60,000 nt of DNA from Membranipora membranacea (taxonomy: Eukaryota; Bryozoa; Gymnolaemata; Cheilostomatida; Membraniporidae): NCBI GenBank assembly GCA_914767715.1, contig OU612070.1, forward strand, positions 13,535,501-13,595,500, in the 5' to 3' direction. The notes below the pieces were generated by a model. The model searched no databases. It was not told the origin of the DNA and worked only from the letters and a program-made list of their open reading frames with translations. This document shows positions 22,101 through 34,274 of the stretch, in pieces. The translations under genes were made by a program, and so were the position numbers. Every line of letters starts with the position of its first letter. Position 1 is the stretch's first letter.

Positions 22101-24166
22101 TTCAAGCTCTTATTGCCCTCATTCAACACGCCGAATATTGGAATCCTCGGATTAACAGGGGGGTCACAACGCTGACTTGAAAATCCAAAAATTATACCAA
22201 GGGAGGGTATCATGCTTTTTTTTCGGCCAGATCAAAAAATAGATTTGCTTCTAACTAACCTCATAAGGAGGAGCAACTCCTGCTCATCCCGAATCTGCAG
22301 ACCGTTTGGCTCTGCGGCTTTTCGTTCTCCGTAAGCGTCCGTTTTAATTAGGGCCACTTTTGCTATAAAAAAACATGCCAAACGGCAGCATCGAAAAATT
22401 AAATCACTGTTGGATTCTCATCAAACTCCGACCAGTTCAAGCTCTTATTGCCCTCATTCAACACGCCGAATATTGGAATCCTCGGATTAACAGGGGGGTC
22501 ACAACGCTGACTTGAAAATCCAAAAATTATACCAAGGGAGGGTATCATGCTTTTTTTTCGGCCAGATCAAAAAATAGATTTGCTTCTAACTAACCTCATA
22601 AGGAGGAGCAACTCCTGCTCATCCCGAATCTGCAGACCGTTTGGCTCTGCGGCTTTTCGTTCTCCGTCAGCGTCCGTTTTAATTAGGGCCACTTTTGCTA
22701 TAAAAAAACATGCCAAACGGCAGCATCGAAAAATTAATTCTCTGTTGGATTCTTATCAAACTCCGACCAGTTCAAGCTCTTATTGCCCTCATTCAACACG
22801 CCGAATATTGGAATCCTCGGATTAACAGGGGGGTCACAACGCTGACGTGAAAATCCAAAAATTATACCAAGGGAGGGTATCATGCTTTTTTTTCGGCCAG
22901 ATCAAAAAATAGATTTGCTTCTAACTAACCTCATAAGGAGGAGCAACTCCTGCTCATCCCGAATCTGCAGACCGTTTGGCTCTGCGGCTTTTCGTTCTCC
23001 GTAAGCGTCCGTTTTAATTAGGGCCACTTTTGCTATAAAAAAAACATGCCAAACGGCAGCATCGAAAAATTAAATCACTGTTGGATTCTTATCAAACTCC
23101 GACCAGTTCAAGCTCTTATTGCCCTCATTCAACACGCCGAATATTGGAATCCTCGGATTAACAGGGGGGTCACAACGCTGACTTGAAAATCCAAAAATTA
23201 TACCAAGGGAGGGTATCATGCTTTTTTTTCGGCCAGATCAAAAAAAAGATTTGCTTCTAACTAACCTCATAAGGAGGAGCAACTCCTGCTCATCCCGAAT
23301 CTGCAGACCGTTTGGCTCTGCGGCTTTTCGTTCTCCGTCAGCGTCCGTTTTAATTAGGGCGACTTTTGCTATAAAAAAACATGCCAAACGGCAGCATCGA
23401 AAAATTAAATCTCTGTTGGGTTCTTATCAAACTCCGACCAGTTCAAGCTCTTATTGCCCTCATTCAACACGCCGAATATTGGAATCCTCGGATTAACAGG
23501 GGGGTCACAACGCTGACTTGAAAATCCAAAAATTATACCAAGGGAGGGTATCATGCTTTTTTTTCGGCCAGATCAAAAAAAAGATTTGCTTCTAACTAAC
23601 CTCATAAGGAGGAGCAACTCCTGCTCATCCCGAATCTGCAGACCGTTTGGCTCTGCGGCTTTTCGTTCTCCGTCAGCGTCCGTTTTAATTAGGGCGACTT
23701 TTGCTATAAAAAAACATGCCAAACGGCAGCATCGAAAAATTAAATCTCTGTTGGGTTCTTATCAAACTCCGACCAGTTCAAGCTCTTATTGCCCTCATTC
23801 AACACGCCGAATATTGGAATCCTCGGATTAACAGGGGGGTCACAACGCTGACTTGAAAATCCAAAAATTATACCAAGGGAGGGTATCATGCTTTTTTTTC
23901 GGCCAGATCAAAAAATAGATTTGCTTCTAACGAACCTCATAAGGAGGAGCAACTCCTGCTCATCTCGAATCTGCAGACCGTTTGGCTCTGCGGCTTTTCG
24001 TTCTCCGTCAGCGTCCGTTTTAATTAGGGCCACTTTTGCTATAAAAAAACATGCCAAACGGCAGCATCGAAAAATTAAATCTCTGTTGGATTCTCATCAA
24101 ACTCCGACCAGTTCAAGCTCTTATTGCCCTCATTCAACACGCCGAATATTGGAATCCTCGGATTAA
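19141..24166. repeat. 15-monomer higher-order repeat, copy 2
   Basis: Directly adjacent second copy of 14113-19140, roughly 99.9% identical by eye over 15 monomers, which makes it the most recent large event visible. The tandem junction is near 19141-19180, where the CGAACC/CTCATC monomer is followed by ATACGAAGGG and the GTAAGC/CATTG monomer. After 24166 the sequence departs: ATACCAAGGG and a different GTAAGC monomer follow. Confidence 0.92.
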
Positions 24167-24557
24167 CAGGGGGGTCACAACGCTGACTTGAAAATCCAAA
24201 AATTATACCAAGGGAGGGTATCATGCTTTTTTTTCGGCCAGATCAAAAAATAGATTTGCTTCTAACTAACCTCATAAGGAGGAGCAACTCCTGCTCATCC
24301 CGAATCTGCAGACCGTTTGGCTCTGCGGCTTTTCGTTCTCCGTAAGCGTCCGTTTTAATTAGGGCCACTTTTGCTATAAAAAAACATGCCAAACGGCAGC
24401 ATCGAAAAATTAAATCACTGTTGGATTCTTATCAAACTCCGACCCGTTCAAGCTCTTATTGCCCTCATTCAACACGCCGAATATTGGAATCCTCGGATTA
24501 ACAGGGGGGTCACAACGCTGACTTGAAAATCCAAAAATTATACCAAGGGAGGGTATC

Positions 24558-25898
24558 ATGCTTTTTTTTCGGCCAGATCAAAAAATAGATTTGCTTCTAA
24601 CTAACCTCATAAGGAGGAGCAACTCCTGCTCATCCCGAATCTGCAGACCGTTTGGCTCTGCGGCTTTTCGTTCTCCGTCAGCGTCCGTTTTAATTAGGGC
24701 CACTTTTGCTATAAAAAAACATGCCAAACGGCAGCATCGAAAAATTAATTCTCTGGTTGATTCTTATCAAACTCCGACCAGTTCAAGCTCTTATTGCCCT
24801 CATTCAACACGCCGAATATTGGAATCCTCGGATTAACAGGGGGGTCACAACGCTGACTTGAAAATCCAAAAATGATACCAAGGGAGGGTATCATGCTTTT
24901 TTTTCGGCCAGATCAAAAAATAGATTTGCTTCTAACTAACCTCATAAGGAGGAGCAACTCCTGCTCATCCCGAATCTGCAGACCGTTTGGCTCTGCGGCT
25001 TTTCGTTCTCCGTAAGCGTCCGTTTTAATTAGGGCCACTTTTGCTATAAAAAAAACATGCCAAACGGCAGCATCGAAAAATTAAATCACTGTTGGATTCT
25101 TATCAAACTCCGACCAGTTCAAGCTCTTATTGCCCTCATTCAACACGCCGAATATTGGAATCCTCGGATTAACAGGGGGGTCACAACGCTGACTTGAAAA
25201 TCCAAAAATTATACCAAGGGAGGGTATCATGCTTTTTTTTCGGCCAGATCAAAAAAAAGATTTGCTTCTAACTAACCTCATAAGGAGGAGCAACTCCTGC
25301 TCATCCCGAATCTGCAGACCGTTTGGCTCTGCGGCTTTTCGTTCTCCGTCAGCGTCCGTTTTAATTAGGGCGACTTTTGCTATAAAAAAACATGCCAAAC
25401 GGCAGCTTCGAAAAATTAAATCTCTGTTGGGTTCTTATCAAACTCCGACCAGTTCAAGCTCTTATTGCCCTCATTCAACACGCCGAAGATTGGAATCCTC
25501 GGATTAACAGGGCGGTCACAACGCTGACTTGAAAATCCAAAAATTATACCAAGGGATGGTATCATGCTTTTTTTTCGGCCAGATCAAAAAATAGATTTGC
25601 TTCTAACTAACCTCATAAGGAGGAGCAACTCCTGCTCATCTCGAATCTGCAGACCGTTTGGCTCTGCGGCTTTTCGTTCTCCGTCAGCGTCCGTTTTAAT
25701 TAGGGCCACTTTTGCTATAAAAAAACATGCCAAACGGCAGCATCGAAAAATTAAATCTCTGTTGGATTCTTATCAAACTCCGACCAGTTCAAGCTCTTAT
25801 TGCCCTCATTCAACACGCCGAATATTGGAATCCTCGGATTAACAGGGGGGTCACAACGCTGACTTGAAAATCCAAAAATTAGACGAAGGGAGGGTATC
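24558..25898. repeat. Long-range duplicate segment, left copy (offset 8376 bp)
   Basis: Four consecutive monomers (24558 with AATTCTC, 24893 with GTAAGC and an A run of eight, 25229 with the KKD haplotype and GGGCGGTC, 25564 preceded by GGGATGGT) match 32934-34274. GGGCGGTC and GGGATGGT occur only in these two places in the window. The offset corresponds to 25 monomers plus 1 bp. The intervening 7 kb contains its own 9-unit repeat, so these are nested duplications. Confidence 0.8.
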
Positions 25899-27238
25899 AT
25901 GCTTTTTTTTCGGCCAGATCAAAAAATAGATTTGCTTCTAACTAACCTCATAAGGAGGAGCAACTCCTGCTCATCCCGAATCTGCAGACCGTTTGGCTCT
26001 GCGGCTTTTCGTTCTCCGTAAGCGTCTGTTTTAATTAGGGCCACTTTTGCTATAAAACAACATGCCTAACGGCAGCATCGAAAAATTAAATCTCTGTTGG
26101 ATTCTTATCAAACTCCGACCAGTTCAAGCTCTTATTGCCCTCATTCAACACGCCGAATATTGGAATCCTCGGATTAACAGGGGGGTCACAACGCTGACTT
26201 GAAAATCCAAAAATTATACCAAGGGAGGGTATCATGCTTTTTTTTCGGCCAGATCAAAAAATAGATTTGCTTCTAACTAACCTCATAAAGAGGAGCAACT
26301 CCTGCTCATCTCGAATCTGCAGACCGTTTGGCTCTGCGGCTTTTCGTTCTCCGTCAGCGTCCGTTTTAATTAGGGCCACTTTTGCTATAAAAAAACATGC
26401 CAAACGGCAGCATCGAAAAATTAAATCTCTGTTGGATTCTTATCAAACTCCGACCAGTTCAAGCTCTTATTGCCCTCATTCAACACGCCGAATATTGGAA
26501 TCCTCGGATTAACAGGGGGGTCACAACGCTGACTTGAAAATCCAAAAATTATACGAAGGGAGGGTATCATGCTTTTTTTTCGGCCAGATCAAAAAATAGA
26601 TTTGCTTCTAACTAACCTCATAAGGAGGAGCAACTCCTGCTCATCTCGAATCTGCAGACCGTTTGGCTCTGCGGCTTTTCGTTCTCCGTAAGCGTCTGTT
26701 TTAATTAGGGCCACTTTTGCTATAAAAAAACATGCCAAACGGCAGCATTGAAAAATTAAATCTCTGTTGGATTCTTATCAAACTCCGACCAGTTCAAGCT
26801 CTTATTGCCCTCATTCAACACGCCGAATATTGGAATCCTCGGATTAACAGGGGGTTCACAACGCTGACTTGAAAATCCAAAATATATACCAAGGGAGGGT
26901 ATCATGCTTTTTTTTCGGCCAGATCAAAAAATAGATTTGCTTCTAACTAACCTCATAAGGAGGAGCAACTCCTGCTCATCTCGAATCTGCAGACCGTTTG
27001 GCTCTGCGGCTTTTCGTTCTCTGTCAGCGTCCGTTTTAATTAGGGCCACTTTTGCTATAAAAAAACATGCCAAACGGCAGCATCGAAAAATTAAATCTCT
27101 GTTGGACTCTTATCAAACTCCGACCAGTTCAAGCTCTTATTGCCCTCCTTCAACACGCCGAATATTGGAATCCTCGGATTAACAGGGGGGTCACAACGCT
27201 GACTTGAAAATCCAAAAATTATACCAAGGGAGGGTATC

Positions 27239-29400
27239 ATGCTTTTTTTTCGGCCAGATCAAAAAATAGATTTGCTTCTAACTAACCTCATAAGGAGGAG
27301 CAACTCCTGCTCATCCCGAATCTGCAGACCGTTTGGCTCTGCGGCTTTTCGTTCTCCGTCAGCGTCCGTTTTAATTAGGGCCACTTTTGCTATAAAAAAA
27401 CATGCCAAACGGCAGCATCGAAAAATTAAATCTCTGTTGGATTCTTATCAAACTCCGACCAGTTCAAGCTCTTATTGCCCTCATTCAACACACCGAATAT
27501 TGGAATCCTCGGATTAACAGGGGGGTCACAACGCTGACTTGAAAATCCAAAAATTATACCAAGGGAGGGTATCATGCTTTTTTTTCGGCCAGATCAAAAA
27601 ACAGATTTGCTTCTAACTAAGCTCATAAGGAGGAGCAACTCCTGCTCATCCCGAATCTGCAGACCGTTTGGCTCTGCGGCTTTTCGTTCTCCGTCAGCGT
27701 CCGTTTTAATTAGGGCCACTTTTGCTATAAAAAAACATGCCAAACGGCAGCATCGAAAAATTAAATCTCTGTTGGATTCTTATCAAACTCCGACCAGTTC
27801 AAGCTCTTATTGCCATCATTCAACACGCCGAATATTGGAATCCTCGGATTAACAGGGGGGTGACAACGCTGACTTGAAAATCCAAAAATTATACCAAGGG
27901 AGGGTATCATGCTTTTTTTTCGGCCAGATCAAAAAATAGATTTGCTTCTAACTAACCTCATAAGGAGGAGCAACTCCTGCTCATCTCGAATCTGCAGACC
28001 GTTTGGCTCTGCGGCTTTTCGTTCACCGTCAGCGTCCGTTTTAATGAGGGCCACTTTTGCTATAAAAAACATGCCAAACGGCAGCATCGAAAAATTAAAT
28101 CTCTGTTGGATTCTTATCAAACTCCGACCAGTTCAAGCTCTTATTGCCCTCATTCAACACGCCGAATATTGGAATCCTCGGATTAACAGGGGGGTCACAA
28201 CGCTGACTTGAAAATCCAAAAATTATACCAAGGGAGGGTATCATGCTTTTTTTTCGGCCAGATCAAAAAATAGATTTGCTTCTAACTAACCTCATAAGGA
28301 GGAGCAACTCCTGCTCATATCGAATCTGCAGACCGTTTGGCTCTGCGTCTTTTCGTTCTCCGTCAGCGTCCGTTTTAATTAGGGCCACTTTTGCTATAAA
28401 AAAACATGCCAAACGGCAGCATCGAAAAATTAAATCTCTGTTGGATTCTTATCAAACTCCGACCAGTTCAAGCTCTTATTGCCCTCATTCAACACGCCGA
28501 ATATTGGAATCCTCGGATTAACAGGGGGGTCACAACGCTGACTTGAAAATCCAAAAATTATACCGAGGGAGGGTATCATGCTTTTTTTTCGGCCAGATCA
28601 AAAAATAGATTTGCTTCTAACTAACCTCATAAGGAGGAGCAACTCCTGCTCATCTCGAATCTGCAGACCGTTTGGCTCTGCGGCTTTTCGTTCTCCGTCA
28701 GCGTCCGTTTTAATTAGGGCCACTTTTGCTATAAAAAAACATGCCAAACGGCAGCATCGAAAAATTAAATCTCTGTTGGATTCTTATCAAACTCCGACCA
28801 GTTCAAGCTCTTATTGCCCTCATTCAACACGCCGAATATTGGAATCCTTGGATTAACAGGGGGGTCACAACGCTGACTTGAAAATCCAAAAATTATACCA
28901 AGGGAGGGTATCATGCTTTTTTTTCGGCCAGATCAAAAAATAGATTTGCTTCTAACTAACCTCATAAGGAGGAGCAACTCCTGCTCATCCCGAATCTGCA
29001 GATCGTTTGGCTCTGCGGCTTTTCGTTCTCCGTCAGCGTCCGTTTTAATTAGGGCCACTTTTGCTATAAAAAAACATGCCAAACGGCAGCATCGAAAAAT
29101 TAAATCTCTGTTGGATTCTTATCAAACTCCGACCAGTTCAAGCTCTTATTGCCCTCATTCAACACGCCGAATATTGGAATCCTCGGATTAACAGGGGGGT
29201 CACAACGCTGACTTGAAAATCCAAAAATTATACCAAGGGAGGGTATCATGCTTTTTTTTTCGGCCAGATCAAAAAATAGATTTGCTTCTAACTAACCTCA
29301 TAAGGAGGAGCAACTCCTGCTCATCCCGAATCTGCAGACCGTTTGGCTCTGCGGCTTTTCGTTCTCCGTCAGCGTCCGTTTTAATTAGGGCCACTTTTGC
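27239..29400. repeat. 9-unit-offset block at 27-33 kb, copy 1
   Basis: Ordered markers shared with 30254-32700 at offset 3015: CACACC (27239), AAACAGATT with CTAAGCTC and GGGTGAC (27574), GTTCACC with TTAATGAGG and an A run of six (27909), CATATCG with GCGTCTTTT (28243), CCTTGG (28578), CAGATCG (28913) and a nine-T run (29248). Homology ends inside the monomer at 29248, because the copy-2 monomer at 32598 is GTAAGC-type after its T run. Confidence 0.88.
27909..28242 (+). repeat. Monomer with 6-A run (frame-disrupted)
   Basis: The A run has six instead of seven residues, so the 92-codon frame shifts at codon 53 into the frame of the 46-codon ORF and gives a 100-codon fused frame (27909-28211). 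On the minus strand the same change opens a 63-codon frame. The counterpart at 30924 has the same length, so this is an inherited variant, not a single-read error. Confidence 0.85.
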
Positions 29401-30253
29401 TATAAAAAAACATGCCAAACGGCAGCATCGAAAAATTAAATCTCTGTTGGATTCTTATCAAACTCCGACCAGTTCAAGCTCTTATTGCCCTCATTCAACA
29501 CGCCGAATATTGGAATCCTCGGATTAACAGGGGGGTCACAACGCTGACTTGAAAGTCCAAAAATTATACCAAGGGAGGGTATCATGCTTTTTTTTCGGCC
29601 AGATCAAAAAATAGATTTGCTTCTAACTAACCTCATAAGGAGGAGCAACTCCTGCTCATCTCGAATCTGCAGACCGTTTGGCTCTGCGGCTTTTCGTTCT
29701 CCGTCAGCGTCCGTTTTAATTAGGGCCACTTTTGCTATAAAAAAACATGCCAAACGGCAGCATCGAAAAATTAAATCTCTGTTGGATTCTTATCAAACTC
29801 CGACCAGTTCAAGCTCTTATTGCCCTCATTCAACACGCCGAATATTGGAATCCTCGGATTAACAGGGGGGTCACAACGCTGACTTAAAAATCCAAAAATT
29901 ATACCAAGGGAGGGTATCATGCTTTTTTTTCGGCCAGATCAAAAAATAGATTTGCTTCTAACTAACCTCATAAGGAGGAGCAACTCCTGCTCATCCCGAA
30001 TCTGCAGACCGTTTGGCTCTGCGGCTTTTCGTTCTCCGTAAGCGTCCGTTTTAATTAGGGCCACTTTTGCTATAAAAAAACATGCCAAACGGCAGCATCG
30101 AAAAATTAAATCACTGTTGGATTCTTATCAAACTCCGACCAGTTCAAGCTCTTATTGCCCTCATTCAACACGCCGAATATTGGAATCCTCGGATTAACAG
30201 GGGGGTCACAACGCTGACTTGAAAATCCAAAAATTATACGAAGGGAGGGTATC

Positions 30254-32700
30254 ATGCTTTTTTTTCGGCCAGATCAAAAAATAGATTTGCTTCTAACTAA
30301 CCTCATAAGGAGGAGCAACTCCTGCTCATCCCGAATCTGCAGACCGTTTGGCTCTGCGGCTTTTCGTTCTCCGTCAGCGTCCGTTTTAATTAGGGCCACT
30401 TTTGCTATAAAAAAACATGCCAAACGGCAGCATCGAAAAATTAAATCTCTGTTGGATTCTTATCAAACTCCGACCAGTTCAAGCTCTTATTGCCCTCATT
30501 CAACACACCGAATATTGGAATCCTCGGATTAACAGGGGGGTCACAACGCTGACTTGAAAATCCAAAAATTATACCAAGGGAGGGTATCATGCTTTTTTTT
30601 CGGCCAGATCAAAAAACAGATTTGCTTCTAACTAAGCTCATAAGGAGGAGCAACTCCTGCTCATCCCGAATCTGCAGACCGTTTGGCTCTGCGGCTTTTC
30701 GTTCTCCGTCAGCGTCCGTTTTAATTAGGGCCACTTTTGCTATAAAAAAACATGCCAAACGGCAGCATCGAAAAATTAAATCTCTGTTGGATTCTTATCA
30801 AACTCCGACCAGTTCAAGCTCTTATTGCCCTCATTCAACACGCCGAATATTGGAATCCTCGGATTAACAGGGGGGTGACAACGCTGACTTGAAAATCCAA
30901 AAATTATACCAAGGGAGGGTATCATGCTTTTTTTTCGGCCAGATCAAAAAATAGATTTGCTTCTAACTAACCTCATAAGGAGGAGCAACTCCTGCTCATC
31001 TCGAATCTGCAGACCGTTTGGCTCTGCGGCTTTTCGTTCACCGTCAGCGTCCGTTTTAATGAGGGCCACTTTTGCTATAAAAAACATGCCAAACGGCAGC
31101 ATCGAAAAATTAAATCTCTGTTGGATTCTTATCAAACTCCGACCAGTTCAAGCTCTTATTGCCCTCATTCAACACGCCGAATATTGGAATCCTCGGATTA
31201 ACAGGGGGGTCACAACGCTGACTTGAAAATCCAAAAATTATACCAAGGGAGGGTATCATGCTTTTTTTTCGGCCAGATCAAAAAATAGATTTGCTTCTAA
31301 CTAACCTCATAAGGAGGAGCAACTCCTGCTCATATCGAATCTGCAGACCGTTTGGCTCTGCGTCTTTTCGTTCTCCGTCAGCGTCCGTTTTAATTAGGGC
31401 CACTTTTGCTATAAAAAAACATGCCAAACGGCAGCATCGAAAAATTAAATCTCTGTTGGATTCTTATCAAACTCCGACCAGTTCAAGCTCTTATTGCCCT
31501 CATTCAACACGCCGAATATTGGAATCCTCGGATTAACAGGGGGGTCACAACGCTGACTTGAAAATCCAAAAATTATACCGAGGGAGGGTATCATGCTTTT
31601 TTTTCGGCCAGATCAAAAAATAGATTTGCTTCTAACTAACCTCATAAGGAGGAGCAACTCCTGCTCATATCGAATCTGCAGACCGTTTGGCTCTGCGTCT
31701 TTTCGTTCTCCGTCAGCGTCCGTTTTAATTAGGGCCACTTTTGCTATAAAAAAACATGCCAAACGGCAGCATCGAAAAATTAAATCTCTGTTGGATTCTT
31801 ATCAAACTCCGACCAGTTCAAGCTCTTATTGCCCTCATTCAACACGCCGAATATTGGAATCCTCGGATTAACAGGGGGGTCACAACGCTGACTTGAAAAT
31901 CCAAAAATTATACCGAGGGAGGGTATCATGCTTTTTTTTCGGCCAGATCAAAAAATAGATTTGCTTCTAACTAACCTCATAAGGAGGAGCAACTCCTGCT
32001 CATCTCGAATCTGCAGACCGTTTGGCTCTGCGGCTTTTCGTTCTCCGTCAGCGTCCGTTTTAATTAGGGCCACTTTTGCTATAAAAAAACATGCCAAACG
32101 GCAGCATCGAAAAATTAAATCTCTGTTGGATTCTTATCAAACTCCGACCAGTTCAAGCTCTTATTGCCCTCATTCAACACGCCGAATATTGGAATCCTTG
32201 GATTAACAGGGGGGTCACAACGCTGACTTGAAAATCCAAAAATTATACCAAGGGAGGGTATCATGCTTTTTTTTCGGCCAGATCAAAAAATAGATTTGCT
32301 TCTAACTAACCTCATAAGGAGGAGCAACTCCTGCTCATCCCGAATCTGCAGATCGTTTGGCTCTGCGGCTTTTCGTTCTCCGTCAGCGTCCGTTTTAATT
32401 AGGGCCACTTTTGCTATAAAAAAACATGCCAAACGGCAGCATCGAAAAATTAAATCTCTGTTGGATTCTTATCAAACTCCGACCAGTTCAAGCTCTTATT
32501 GCCCTCATTCAACACGCCGAATATTGGAATCCTCGGATTAACAGGGGGGTCACAACGCTGACTTGAAAATCCAAAAATTATACCAAGGGAGGGTATCATG
32601 CTTTTTTTTTCGGCCAGATCAAAAAATAGATTTGCTTCTAACTAACCTCATAAGGAGGAGCAACTCCTGCTCATCCCGAATCTGCAGACCGTTTGGCTCT
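30254..32700. repeat. 9-unit-offset block, copy 2 (one monomer longer)
   Basis: Same marker order as 27239-29400, with the CATATCG/GCGTCTTTT monomer present twice (31258 and 31593), so this copy is 335 bp longer. Monomer 30589 lacks the TGCCATC change of 27574, showing that the change arose after duplication or was lost here. Confidence 0.88.
31258..31927. repeat. Recent single-monomer tandem duplication
   Basis: The monomers at 31258 and 31593 both carry CATATCG and GCGTCTTTT, and both are followed by ATACCGAGGG. They appear identical. The equivalent place at 28243 has one such monomer, so one-unit unequal exchange in this copy is the simplest reading. Confidence 0.88.
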
Positions 32701-32933
32701 GCGGCTTTTCGTTCTCCGTAAGCGTCCGTTTTAATTAGGGCCACTTTTGCTATAAAAAAACATGCCAAACGGCAGCATCGAAAAAATAAATCACTGTTGG
32801 ATTCTTATCAAACTCCGACCAGTTCAAGCTCTTATTGCCCTCATTCAACACGCCGAATATTGGAATCCTCGGATTAACAGGGGGGTCACAACGCTGACTT
32901 GAAAATCCAAAAATTATACCAAGGGAGGGTATC

Positions 32934-34274
32934 ATGCTTTTTTTTCGGCCAGATCAAAAAATAGATTTGCTTCTAACTAACCTCATAAGGAGGAGCAACT
33001 CCTGCTCATCCCGAATCTGCAGACCGTTTGGCTCTGCGGCTTTTCGTTCTCCGTCAGCGTCCGTTTTAATTAGGGCCACTTTTGCTATAAAAAAACATGC
33101 CAAACGGCAGCATCGAAAAATTAATTCTCTGTTGGATTCTTATCAAACTCCGACCAGTTCAAGCTCTTATTGCCCTCATTCAACACGCCGAATATTGGAA
33201 TCCTCGGATTAACAGGGGGGTCACAACGCTGACTTGAAAATCCAAAAATTATACCAAGGGAGGGTATCATGCTTTTTTTTCGGCCAGATCAAAAAATAGA
33301 TTTGCTTCTAACTAACCTCATAAGGAGGAGCAACTCCTGCTCATCCCGAATCTGCAGACCGTTTGGCTCTGCGGCTTTTCGTTCTCCGTAAGCGTTCGTT
33401 TTAATTAGGGCCACTTTTGCTATAAAAAAAACATGCCAAACGGCAGCATCGAAAAATTAAATCACTGTTGGATTCTTATCAAACTCCGACCAGTTCAAGC
33501 TCTTATTGCCCTCATTCAACACGCCGAATATTGGAATCCTCGGATTAACAGGGGGGTCACAACGCTGACTTGAAAATCCAAAAATTATACCAAGGGAGGG
33601 TATCATGCTGTTTTTTCGGCCAGATCAAAAAAAAGATTTGCTTCTAACTAACCTCATAAGGAGGAGCAACTCCTGCTCATCCCGAATCTGCAGACCGTTT
33701 GGCTCTGCGGCTTTTCGTTCTCCGTCAGCGTCCGTTTTAATTAGGGCGACTTTTGCTATAAAAAAACATGCCAAACGGCAGCATCGAAAAATTAAATCTC
33801 TGTTGGGTTCTTATCAAACTCCGACCAGTTCAAGCTCTTATTGCCCTCATTCAACACGCCGAGTATTGGAATCCTCGGATTAACAGGGCGGTCACAACGC
33901 TGACTTGAAAATCCAAAAATTATACCAAGGGATGGTATCATGCTTTTTTTTCGGCCAGATCAAAAAATAGATTTGCTTCTAACTAACCTCATAAGGAGGA
34001 GCAACTCCTGCTCATCTCGAATCTGCAGACCGTTTGGCTCTGCGGCTTTTCGTTCTCCGTCAGCGTCCGTTTTAATTAGGGCCACTTTTGCTATAAAAAA
34101 ACATGCCAAACGGCAGCATCGAAAAATTAAATCTCTGTTGGATTCTTATCAAACTCCGACCAGTTCAAGCTCTTATTGCCCTCATTCAACACGCCAAATA
34201 TTGGAATCCTCGGATTAACAGGGGGGTCACAACGCTGACTTGAAAATCCAAAAATTATACCAAGGGAGGGTATC
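32934..34274. repeat. Long-range duplicate segment, right copy
   Basis: Counterpart of 24558-25898 with the same ordered markers. Private changes here are ATGCTGTTTTTT and GAGTATTGG in 33605, GCGTTCG in 33269, and CGCCAAATATT in 33940. Confidence 0.8.
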
